A DNA stretch of 6,166 nt from Myxococcales bacterium (lineage in GTDB: Bacteria; Myxococcota_A; Polyangia; Polyangiales; Polyangiaceae), in NCBI GenBank assembly GCA_023248785.1, contig JAHFDX010000101.1, positions 1 through 6,166 of the forward strand, given 5' to 3'. Positions 1 to 5,348 of this stretch are shown piece by piece. The position numbers and the translations under genes were made by a program. How positions within the stretch are numbered: position 1 is the first letter of the stretch; each line of letters begins with the position of its first letter. The notes below the pieces were generated by a model. That model saw only the letters and a list, made by a program, of their open reading frames with translations. It did not search any database and was not told the DNA's origin.

Positions 1-467
1 CGATGATGTGCTTCCACGATTTCCGCATCAAATCCTGGGCCAAGCGCCTCGATTGCACTGGCCACAATTCGACTGAGCACGTGCACGCCGACGCTCATGT
101 TGGGTTCCCACAAAACGGCAGTGGTGTGCGCTGCCGCGTCGAGCATTTGCATTTCGATCTCACTGAGACCCGTGGTCCCCGACACGATCCGCACACGATG
201 TTGCGAGGCAATCGGCACAACTTCGGCGGTTACACCAGGCGACGTGAAATCGATAAGAACGTCCGGATTTGTTCGCCCAATCACATCGAGGGTTGGCTCG
301 ATGGCTACATCGAGCGCTCGCACGCCGGCCGCAACACCCACATCGACGTCGGTGTTTTGAAGCCCTACCGCGCCGACGAGGACCACATCGGAACGTTCGC
401 TCGCAAGGCGCACAATCGCCTTGCCCATGCGACCCGACGCCCCAACGACGACGAGCCGCACGGTCAT
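1..467 (-). CDS. dapB: 4-hydroxy-tetrahydrodipicolinate reductase, N-terminal 155 residues (partial)
   Basis: DapB reduces the cyclic product made by DapA to tetrahydrodipicolinate with NAD(P)H, the second step of the diaminopimelate/lysine branch, in the cytoplasm. The gene starts at ATG 467-465 and runs off the left edge, so 155 full codons are visible out of a usual 240-270. The N-terminal Rossmann glycine pattern GASGRMG sits at residues 9-15, a DFTSPG stretch at 73-78, the SGTTG cofactor/substrate loop at 96-100, and NMSVGV at 123-128. The reading ends in EIVEAHH (149-155), the start of the family's catalytic His/Lys segment, and the lysine that should follow lies outside the window. The start codon overlaps the dapA stop by 4 bp (ATGA), so translation is probably coupled to dapA. 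The family call is secure, and only the missing C-terminal half cannot be checked. Confidence 0.96.
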   Translation of the reverse strand, partial: MTVRLVVVGASGRMGKAIVRLASERSDVVLVGAVGLQNTDVDVGVAAGVRALDVAIEPTLDVIGRTNPDVLIDFTSPGVTAEVVPIASQHRVRIVSGTTGLSEIEMQMLDAAAHTTAVLWEPNMSVGVHVLSRIVASAIEALGPGFDAEIVEAHH

Positions 468-1357
468 CGCTGGCCCTTTTTGTAACTATCAACGATCTTT
501 TTTAGAATCGCGCGTGTGCCTTCCGTCACAGGCACAAGCGGCGACCGCACCCCATCGAGCATCATGCCCGTATCCGCGAGCAGCGCTTTGACCGGGCCGG
601 GATTCGCCTCAATGAACATTGCTTCGTGCACCGAAAAGAGCGCTGCGTGTGCGCGTCGCGCTTCGGTCCATTTGCCTTGCAGTGCGAGGGTTGTGACATC
701 GCTCACGTCAGTCGGAAGCAGATTCGATGTAACGCTAATGACCCCACGCGCACCCACGCTCATCATCGGAAGCGTGAGCGCATCGTCGCCGGACAGAATG
801 GTCAATCGATCGCCGAGGAGCGACGCGAGTTTCTGTGCCCGTAGCACGTTGCCCGTTGCTTCCTTCGTTGCCACTACGTTGGCCGCCGCGTCGCAAATGC
901 GCGCGAGAGTTTCGGCAGCCAGGTCGATCCCAGTTCGACCGGGGATGTTGTAGACGACGATGGGAAGGCGCACCGACTTCGCGACCTCAACGAAGTGGCG
1001 GAACAGGCCTTCTTGCGTGGGCTTGTTGTAATACGGAACCACCACCATCAACGCGTCGACACCCGCGGCCTCCGCAGCCTTCGACATCTCGATGGCTTCA
1101 CGCTTCGAATTCGACCCCGTACCAGCGATGACTTGCGTTCGACCCTTAATGACGCCAACTGTGCGTCTTACGACGTCGTTGTGTTCGTCGTGCGACAGCG
1201 TCGGGCTTTCTCCCGTCGTCCCGCACGGCACAACGCCGCTCACCTTCCCCGCGACTTGTCCCTCGAGCAAACGTTCAAACGCAGCCCAGTCAATGCTGGT
1301 GTCGGGCCGAAACGGAGTAACGAGCGCCGTGTAGGTGCCTTGAAGAGACAGAGCCAT
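464..1357 (-). CDS. dapA: 4-hydroxy-tetrahydrodipicolinate synthase
   Basis: DapA condenses pyruvate with L-aspartate semialdehyde, the committed step of diaminopimelate/lysine synthesis. The 297-residue protein is full length for this (beta/alpha)8 Schiff-base aldolase family. Visible motifs are GTTGESPTL (46-54, including T47 and T48), PYYNKP (108-113, Y110 expected to reach into the partner subunit), YNIPGRTG (136-143, with Y136 and R141) and KEATG, whose K165 is the Schiff-base lysine. Residues matching the E. coli allosteric lysine site (H53, H56, N80, E84) appear here as H56, H59, N83 and E87, so feedback inhibition by lysine is plausible. The ATG at 1357-1355 has no good Shine-Dalgarno: the nearest AGGA is about 15 nt upstream. 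The stop overlaps the dapB start. It resembles no pyruvate aldolase (N-acetylneuraminate lyase type) more closely, and dapB next door supports the call. Confidence 0.97.
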   Translation of the reverse strand: MALSLQGTYTALVTPFRPDTSIDWAAFERLLEGQVAGKVSGVVPCGTTGESPTLSHDEHNDVVRRTVGVIKGRTQVIAGTGSNSKREAIEMSKAAEAAGVDALMVVVPYYNKPTQEGLFRHFVEVAKSVRLPIVVYNIPGRTGIDLAAETLARICDAAANVVATKEATGNVLRAQKLASLLGDRLTILSGDDALTLPMMSVGARGVISVTSNLLPTDVSDVTTLALQGKWTEARRAHAALFSVHEAMFIEANPGPVKALLADTGMMLDGVRSPLVPVTEGTRAILKKIVDSYKKGQR

Positions 1358-1625
1358 GAGATGGGCTCATAGTCCTGAAAATGAGAGCGGTCACGGGCAA
1401 TATGGAGGATCGCTCGGGCCCGTTTATCGGCAATCGCCGGCCGGACAAACAGCCTCAGGCGCCGCGTGACCCCCATGCACCGCTCCGGTTTGAGCGTTAA
1501 GATGCACCCAACGCGACCGAGTCGTGATGTCCATCTGGGGCCAATATCCGGAGCGGGACGTCGTACTCGCAACCAAGAGCTCACGGTCTTCCGCACGCGT
1601 ACGAGCGAGCGGCGCCGCGGACCGG
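1358..1625. other. Intergenic stretch upstream of dapA, no supported gene
   Basis: This stretch lies between the dapA start and the stop of the small minus-strand gene at 1626. Open frames cross it on both strands, but they are arginine/serine-rich, lack ribosome binding sites and overlap better genes, so I do not call them. On the minus strand a weak sigma70-like pair GTGACC, 17 bp, TATGAG ends a few bases before the dapA ATG. If real, it would give dapA a nearly leaderless message, which would fit the missing Shine-Dalgarno, but both boxes match consensus at only four of six positions. No terminator is evident after the upstream gene. Confidence 0.4.
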
Positions 1626-1955
1626 TTACGCGGCTGTCTTGAGGCACGCGATCCGTTGAGATCCGACAGCGATCTTTCGCGCCTTGAGTGTCGCAACGAC
1701 TCGCTTGTCCAAAAGAGAGCTGGCCCACGCCTCCTCCGCTCCCGCAGCGCGAGTCTTTGGGTTCGATCCTTTCGCGGTCCATACCTTTTGCGCACGAAGT
1801 TGGCCCGCCATCCAGATATCGAGAGCTCGGTCCGCCACGCAGGCGGAAGCTAGAACCACCGCCATGGGTTCGGCCTTGCCCGGATCGGCTTGAGCGTGGA
1901 GAGCCACGAGGGCCGGTGTCGCTACGAGTAACGGCATCGTATTGGGTGTGCGCAT
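1626..1955 (-). CDS. Hypothetical small secreted protein
   Basis: I do not recognise this 109-residue protein. The ATG (1955-1953) is preceded by a good AGGAG with a 3-nt spacer, stronger than the sites of dapA or vapB. The N-terminus reads like a type I signal peptide: a short polar start (MRTPNT), a hydrophobic core (MPLLVATPALVAL, 7-19), and HAQA before D24 as a possible signal peptidase site, leaving about 86 mature residues. The rest is alanine- and lysine-rich and basic towards the end, with two cysteines (C39 and C104) that could form a disulfide if the protein is exported. A poorly supported -10 (TAGAAT on the minus strand, at 2015-2010) lies upstream without a matching -35. The gene is 107 bp downstream of vapC and on the same strand. 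It could still be a chance frame, since the shadow frames here are also long. Confidence 0.5.
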   Translation of the reverse strand: MRTPNTMPLLVATPALVALHAQADPGKAEPMAVVLASACVADRALDIWMAGQLRAQKVWTAKGSNPKTRAAGAEEAWASSLLDKRVVATLKARKIAVGSQRIACLKTAA

Positions 1956-2062
1956 GGTCTCCTATTTGGAACCGACGGATCGCTGGACCACTCAATTCAG
2001 GGCACCACCATTCTAGGTGCGTCACGTCCCCACGCAGTCTGACATCCGGGGCACCCAAGTCG

Positions 2063-2452
2063 TCAATCCCAGATGCACCGAACAGATTTTGTCCCGCGGA
2101 TCGCAGCGTCCCCTGTGATGAGAGGCGATTCGTACGCAATCGCCGTCGCTGCGATCAGTTTATCGGCGGGATCGCGGTGGACCGAGCCAAGCTGAGCCGC
2201 AAGAATGGCAATCCGTGGTGAGAGTTCCAAGAGCTCTGTGCGAGAGTCTTGGCTCAGCGCGGCTTCGATCCAAATGGGGTACGGAACGTCGAATTTGAGC
2301 CGCCCGGAGGCTGCCTTCATGGCCACCTCCCAAACGCAAATCGCAGGAAGGCCAACCCTGTCTGCACGGTCCACCGCCCGTTTCGCCTTTTTGGAAAGTT
2401 TGTCGGGATCGGAGAGCCACCAGTACCAAACGTGCGTATCGAGGACGATCAA
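2063..2452 (-). CDS. vapC: Type II toxin, PIN-domain ribonuclease VapC
   Basis: VapC toxins are Mg2+-dependent ribonucleases that cut specific RNAs (initiator tRNA or rRNA in studied cases) when the antitoxin is lost. The target here cannot be read from sequence. The 129-residue protein is normal length and carries the PIN acidic set: D5 in LDTHVW, E42 in VWEVAMK, D94 and D97 in HRDPADKLI, and D115 in ITGDAAI. This pattern matches the bacterial PIN subgroup with the HxDPxDR/K signature. The start is TTG (2452-2450), because an in-frame stop lies just upstream and no ATG or GTG fits. A clear GGGAGG sits 7 nt before it, inside the last codons of vapB. The TTG overlaps the vapB stop (TTGA). All catalytic positions are intact, so the toxin is probably active. 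Confidence 0.93.
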   Translation of the reverse strand: MIVLDTHVWYWWLSDPDKLSKKAKRAVDRADRVGLPAICVWEVAMKAASGRLKFDVPYPIWIEAALSQDSRTELLELSPRIAILAAQLGSVHRDPADKLIAATAIAYESPLITGDAAIRGTKSVRCIWD

Positions 2453-2703
2453 CCGTCAGCCTCCCACTCCGCAGAGGCTGGCGCGAATGGGTTTTCGTCG
2501 AAGAGAACTGAGCCCAGCAAGGTGCGTCGCGTCGTCTCAGGAAGAGGTGCAACCTGAGCGACAGCCCGACCTCGTTTTGTAACGATGAGAGGCTCTCGAG
2601 TAGCCTCCACTTCATCCAAGAGCGCAAGACACTTGGCCTTGAACGTTCCTGCTGAGACGAAACGCGGCTGCTTTCCTTTAGTCGGAGACTTCTCAGCACT
2701 CAT
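2449..2703 (-). CDS. vapB: Type II antitoxin of the Phd/YefM fold (VapB-type)
   Basis: This is the antitoxin partner of the PIN toxin that follows. It should bind VapC through its C-terminus and repress its own promoter through its N-terminal domain. From ATG 2703-2701 it has 84 residues, a normal length. The Phd/YefM core is seen as AGTFKAKCLALLDEVE (about 17-32) followed by PLIVTKRGRAVAQVAPL, the usual beta-strand segment. The tail LGSVLFDENPFAP is acidic and hydrophobic, as expected for toxin neutralisation. An ATG nine codons upstream (2730-2728) is possible but would put the start inside an inverted repeat and upstream of the likely promoter -10, so I prefer 2703. No Shine-Dalgarno precedes either ATG, and the likely promoter would give a nearly leaderless transcript. 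The stop overlaps the vapC start by 4 bp. Confidence 0.88.
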   Translation of the reverse strand: MSAEKSPTKGKQPRFVSAGTFKAKCLALLDEVEATREPLIVTKRGRAVAQVAPLPETTRRTLLGSVLFDENPFAPASAEWEADG

Positions 2704-2730
2704 GGTCACAATATTAATCCAAATGACCAT
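2702..2730 (-). promoter_or_regulatory. Inverted-repeat operator flanking the vapB -10 box
   Basis: The 7-bp arms ATGGTCA (2702-2708) and TGACCAT (2724-2730) are perfect reverse complements separated by 15 bp, with centres 22 bp (about two helical turns) apart. On the minus strand the AT-rich spacer contains TAATAT (2716-2711) as a possible -10, with CTGGCA (2740-2735) 18 bp upstream as a -35. The predicted start of transcription falls within a few bases of the vapB ATG. A dimeric repressor such as the VapB/VapC complex binding both arms would block polymerase. The repeat is seen directly, and the operator role is inferred from the usual autoregulation of such pairs. Confidence 0.6.
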
Positions 2731-2755
2731 AGGCTGCCAGTCTCGCGGGCAGCCT
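2731..2755. repeat. 8-bp inverted repeat between the divergent vapB and rplU promoters
   Basis: AGGCTGCC (2731-2738) and GGCAGCCT (2748-2755) pair perfectly around a 9-nt loop. The left arm covers the proposed vapB -35. No T tract follows on either strand, so this is not a standard intrinsic terminator. It could be a second protein binding site or a boundary element between the two transcription units. The function is unknown. Confidence 0.5.
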
Positions 2756-2771
2756 CTTCTGCCCGGGTTCA

Positions 2772-2787
2772 GGGTTGTTTACAACCC
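2772..2787. promoter_or_regulatory. Palindrome over the rplU -35 box
   Basis: GGGTTGT (2772-2778), a TT spacer, and ACAACCC (2781-2787) form a nearly continuous 16-bp palindrome that covers the whole -35 hexamer TTTACA (2778-2783). A related half, GGGTTCA, lies just upstream at 2765-2771. The position suits a repressor or activator site, but no regulator is identified. Confidence 0.5.
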
Positions 2788-2805
2788 ATCGCCCCCTGGT
2801 ATAGT
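2778..2805 (+). promoter_or_regulatory. Promoter of rplU-rpmA (sigma70 type, extended -10)
   Basis: The -35 box TTTACA (2778-2783) and the -10 box TATAGT (2800-2805) each match consensus at five of six positions and are 16 bp apart. TGG directly before the -10 supplies the extended TGn element. Transcription should begin near 2811-2813, leaving a leader of about 70 nt before rplU. This is the best promoter in the window, as expected for ribosomal protein genes. Confidence 0.8.
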
Positions 2806-2811
2806 CCTCGG

Positions 2812-2881
2812 CCCGCCGGTTCTCCGGCAACCCCCGCCGTCGCAGCCGTTAGGGTGGCGCGGCTAACCCAAAGAGGGAGTC
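2812..2881 (+). promoter_or_regulatory. rplU mRNA leader with alternative hairpins
   Basis: A short GC stem GCCGG (2815-2819), loop TTCT, CCGGC (2824-2828) stands close to the predicted 5' end. Further down, AGCCG (2844-2848) can pair with CGGCT (2860-2864), or GTTAG (2848-2852) with CTAAC (2863-2867). The two pairings share bases and cannot form together. They end a few bases before the purine-rich ribosome binding region (2871-2879). This could be an autoregulatory site for L21 or simply GC-rich leader sequence. Confidence 0.35.
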
Positions 2882-3190
2882 ATGTACGCAGTATTTACAA
2901 CAGGTGGAAAGCAGTATCGGGTCGCTCAAGGCGACAAGGTGCGTGTCGAAAAGCTCGCCGGCAACGTCGGTGACGCGGTTTCGTTCGACCAGGTGCTTCT
3001 CGTCGGCGGAGAGACCATCAAGATCGGTCAACCGCTCGTCGGTGGGGCAAAAGTCGAAGCGAAGATCGTTGCCCAGGATCGCGCGAAAAAGGTCATCGTC
3101 TTCAAGTTCCGTCGGCGAAAGAATTATCGCCGCAAGAATGGCCATCGTCAGCCGTACACGGCTCTCGAAATCACAGCGATTAAGGGCTGA
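2882..3190 (+). CDS. rplU: 50S ribosomal protein L21
   Basis: L21 binds 23S rRNA in the large subunit, and this copy has 102 residues, the normal length. It opens with MYAVFTTGGKQYRV, typical of the family, has a central beta-rich part (GDKVRVEKL to LVGG), and ends with the hallmark basic segment FKFRRRKNYRRKNGHRQPYT (about 75-94), which contacts rRNA. The ATG at 2882 follows a purine-rich AGAGGGAG with very short spacing. The gene is transcribed from the promoter at 2778-2805 and is followed after 46 bp by rpmA, the order found in most bacteria. No anomalies are visible. Confidence 0.98.
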   Translation: MYAVFTTGGKQYRVAQGDKVRVEKLAGNVGDAVSFDQVLLVGGETIKIGQPLVGGAKVEAKIVAQDRAKKVIVFKFRRRKNYRRKNGHRQPYTALEITAIKG

Positions 3191-3236
3191 GCCTCAGGGC
3201 TGTAACAGGGGCTGATAAGAAGGGATCTACGTAGTC

Positions 3237-3497
3237 ATGGCACACAAAAAAGGTGCAGGTAGCACACGCAACGGTCGTGATTCGAACGCGCAAAAGCGCG
3301 GCATTAAGGTCTACGGTGGCGAGACGGTCACCGCGGGCAGCGTTCTCGTTCGTCAGGTTGGGTCGACGATTCACCCCGGCAAGAACGTGAAGCTTGGCAG
3401 GGATTTCACACTGTTTTCGCTTGTCGACGGCACGGTCAAGTACGAGTGGCGCTCACGCACACAGCGTAAGGTCTCCGTCTATCCGGCCGCCTCCTAA
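3237..3497 (+). CDS. rpmA: 50S ribosomal protein L27
   Basis: L27 lies at the peptidyl transferase centre, where its N-terminal tail reaches towards the tRNA ends. The 86-residue protein begins MAHKKGAGSTRNGRDS, so the conserved AHKK tail starts directly after the initiator. There is no Firmicutes-type extension needing protease removal. GIKVYGGE, GSVLVRQVGS, HPGKNV and GRDFTLFSLVDG follow in family order. The usual RQRG in the signature is RQVG here, a variant I associate with Deltaproteobacteria/Myxococcota. An AGAAGGGA element lies 11 nt upstream of the ATG. An intrinsic terminator follows 29 bp after the stop, so rplU-rpmA form a two-gene unit without obgE. Confidence 0.98.
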   Translation: MAHKKGAGSTRNGRDSNAQKRGIKVYGGETVTAGSVLVRQVGSTIHPGKNVKLGRDFTLFSLVDGTVKYEWRSRTQRKVSVYPAAS

Positions 3498-3526
3498 GCC
3501 ACAACAACCGATCGGAACACCTCGCT

Positions 3527-3570
3527 AAGCCCAGGCACCTCGATTCGTAATGGATCGCGCCTGGGTTTTT
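3527..3570 (+). terminator. Intrinsic terminator of rplU-rpmA
   Basis: CCCAGGC (3530-3536) pairs with GCCTGGG (3559-3565), and the stem can be extended by A-T and G-T pairs on each side. CGAT/ATCG (3541-3544 with 3554-3557) can form a second inner stem. A run of five T (3566-3570) follows immediately. It ends the ribosomal protein unit and separates it from the crotonase gene. Confidence 0.85.
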
Positions 3571-3676
3571 CCGTGGATGGCCCCTATCGTGCGTGGGCGA
3601 ACTCACAAGAGCTCTTTCCAATGAATGCGATCGTCCCTGCCCACAATCATCCATCGCAATTTCTTAAGAGGCCCCC

Positions 3677-4459
3677 ATGACCGAATCACTCATTTTGTTT
3701 GAAAAGCAAAATGCGCTCGGCATCATCACGATCAATCGTCCCGAGAAGCGAAACGCGTTCACCTTCGGCATGCTTCGTCGACTCGCGGACTTGTTCACGG
3801 AAGCGGACCGTGATGAGAGCATCCGCGCTTTGGTCGTTCGCGCGGAGGGCACTGTATTCACTGCCGGCCTCGATCTTGCCGACGTCGCGCCACACTTCAT
3901 GGAGGGCGAACGGCCCATTCTGCCAGACCACGTTGATCCCTTCGGACTCTTTGGCCGAACACGCACAAAACCTCTCATTACTGCGGTCAAAGGCCACTGC
4001 CTTACGCTTGGATTCGAGCTGTGCCTTGCCTCCGACGTATGCATCGTCGCAAAAAATACGATCTTTGCGCTGCGCGAAGTTCGGATGGGCATCGTTCCAG
4101 CCGGTGGCGGCATTCCGCGCCTCATCCAGAGCGCCGGGTGGAACACCGCCATGCGCTACATCCTGACGGGTGACGACATCGACGCCGAACAAGCCGCGAA
4201 GTTGCACTTGATCACAGAAATCGTCGAAACCGGTCAAGAAGTCGACCGGGCGTTCACACTGGCAACCTCCATCGCGAGTCAGCCTCCGCTTGCCGTACGC
4301 GCAGCCATCGAACAAGCGCACACAGCAACGTACGAAGGATTCTCGGCCGCGGGCGCTACGATTCCGCCCGCGATTCAACGCCTCATACGTTCTGATGACG
4401 CGCGCGAAGCGGTGATGGCCGCCATGCAACGACGAACACCCGTGTTCGTTGGGCGCTAA
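3677..4459 (+). CDS. Enoyl-CoA hydratase/isomerase (crotonase) family protein
   Basis: Crotonase-fold enzymes act on acyl-CoA thioesters held in an oxyanion hole. This 260-residue protein has the normal length. The N-terminal part shows ITINRPEKRNAF (17-28). FTAGLDL (61-67) and KGHCLTLGFEL (105-115) build the oxyanion hole around the A63/G64 and G112 region. The two glutamates used by hydratases (E144 and E164 in the rat enzyme) are both present as E114 and E134, the latter in REVRMGIVPAGGG. The spacing of 20 residues is the same, so hydratase chemistry is plausible. The exact substrate cannot be told. AAGAGG stands 5 nt before the ATG, a good ribosome binding site. The gene is first in the right-hand cluster, downstream of the rpmA terminator, so it needs its own promoter, which I could not identify convincingly in 3571-3660. 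Confidence 0.92.
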   Translation: MTESLILFEKQNALGIITINRPEKRNAFTFGMLRRLADLFTEADRDESIRALVVRAEGTVFTAGLDLADVAPHFMEGERPILPDHVDPFGLFGRTRTKPLITAVKGHCLTLGFELCLASDVCIVAKNTIFALREVRMGIVPAGGGIPRLIQSAGWNTAMRYILTGDDIDAEQAAKLHLITEIVETGQEVDRAFTLATSIASQPPLAVRAAIEQAHTATYEGFSAAGATIPPAIQRLIRSDDAREAVMAAMQRRTPVFVGR

Positions 4460-4493
4460 GCAGTCGTCGCAAAAGGCAGTATCATCATCTGTC

Positions 4494-5345
4494 TTGTCGA
4501 GCTCCCCGAAAAAACTCCTCGCCGTCGATCTCGATGGCACCCTCCTCGGCCTGCTTGGAGCACCGCACGAGCGCGATCTTGCGGCCCTTCGTGCGGCAGC
4601 CGCGGAAGGCATTGCCATCACTATCATCACGGGGCGCCTTTTTTCTGGAACGCGTGCGGCCGCGATCGCGGCGGGAATCCGCGGCCCGGTTGCGTGTGTC
4701 GACGGCAGTCACGTCGTGCGGGTGGCCGGCGAAGAAACTCTGGTTCATCACGGCATTCGCGGTATCGGTGCGTCGCGTGTTCAGCAAGCTGTGCGCGACG
4801 CAAGGCCCGCGACATTTGTGTTCGCCGCCGATCGCATCGTCGACGACGACGACGGCGTTCCTTATCTTGGTTACCTCACGACGTGGTCGTCCGAAGTCGA
4901 AAGCACAGACGCGGTTCACAATCACCACGTGTGGGATCATCCGCACGGCCTGACCGCGGTAGTGTGTGTGGGCACGAGCGAGCAGATCGATGGCGTCGCG
5001 CGCGTCGTTCGTGACGAGCTCGGCGAATCCGTTCAAACTACTACGTTTCCCATTCGGCGCATCGGCGCGTGGGGACTCGTGGCACGTGCGTCCGGGGGCA
5101 ACAAGGGCACCGCGCTAAAATGGCTCGCTAACCACCACGGAGTCGCCATCGAACATGCCGTGTGCGTCGGTGATTGGATCAATGACGTTCCGATGTTTCT
5201 TGCGGCTGGGCGATCGTTTGTTATGGGTCAAGCTCCACCCGAAGTGAAAGCAAAGGCGTCCGACGTGCTCTTCGAAACTGTAGACACCGGAGGCGGCGTT
5301 GCGGCCGCCATCGAACGTGCGTTCGGGATCAAAGCGCGAGTGTAG
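4494..5345 (+). CDS. HAD-superfamily hydrolase (Cof/type IIB-like)
   Basis: This is a Mg2+-dependent phosphatase-type hydrolase of unknown substrate. From TTG 4494 it has 283 residues. Motif I is VDLDGT with nucleophile D12 and acid/base D14, motif II is T46 in IITGR, motif III is K204 in GGNKGTAL, and motif IV is GDWINDVPM with D227 and D231. The long insert between motifs II and III (about 70-190) is the type II cap, where substrate choice is made. It contains a histidine-rich stretch (H142-H151, HNHHVWDHPH). The start is uncertain: TTG 4449, overlapping the previous gene by 11 bp, adds a serine-rich 15-residue extension. I prefer 4494 because the core usually begins near the N-terminus, although AAAAGG (4471-4476) is 17 nt away. 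No ATG or GTG fits. The stop is 3 bp before feoA, so cotranscription is likely. Confidence 0.88.
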   Translation: MSSSPKKLLAVDLDGTLLGLLGAPHERDLAALRAAAAEGIAITIITGRLFSGTRAAAIAAGIRGPVACVDGSHVVRVAGEETLVHHGIRGIGASRVQQAVRDARPATFVFAADRIVDDDDGVPYLGYLTTWSSEVESTDAVHNHHVWDHPHGLTAVVCVGTSEQIDGVARVVRDELGESVQTTTFPIRRIGAWGLVARASGGNKGTALKWLANHHGVAIEHAVCVGDWINDVPMFLAAGRSFVMGQAPPEVKAKASDVLFETVDTGGGVAAAIERAFGIKARV

Positions 5346-5348
5346 TGG

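Noticed and set aside
3..485. Plus-strand open frame of 160 codons opposite dapB
   Set aside because: It is the antisense shadow of a clear dapB, is rich in His/Arg without any domain, and has no ribosome binding site.
1758..1772. GGGTTCGATCC stretch resembling a tRNA T-loop
   Set aside because: The flanks do not pair into a T stem, and no anticodon arm or acceptor stem can be found around it.
1424..1795. Minus-strand 123-codon frame between dapA and the small gene
   Set aside because: It overlaps the frame that has a signal peptide and AGGAG site, it is Arg-rich, and it lacks a ribosome binding site.
2000..2022. GCACC/GGTGC inverted repeat around TAGAAT upstream of the small secreted gene
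   Set aside because: The arms are only 5 bp and no matching -35 is found, so it is too weak to call as a promoter or operator.
1240..2139. Minus-strand open frame of 299 codons crossing the dapA start, the small gene and the vapC end
   Set aside because: It overlaps three better genes in another frame, its composition is Arg/Ser/Gly-rich with no recognisable motif, and it would need to share sequence with dapA and vapC coding.
3686..4630. Minus-strand open frame of 314 codons opposite the crotonase gene
   Set aside because: Long antisense frames arise from the codon bias of the real gene. The crotonase on the plus strand has all active-site residues and a good ribosome binding site.
4838..4857. 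GACGAC repeat coding for an acidic DDDD run in the HAD protein
   Set aside because: It is a short in-frame codon repeat within a conserved gene, not a repeat element or array.
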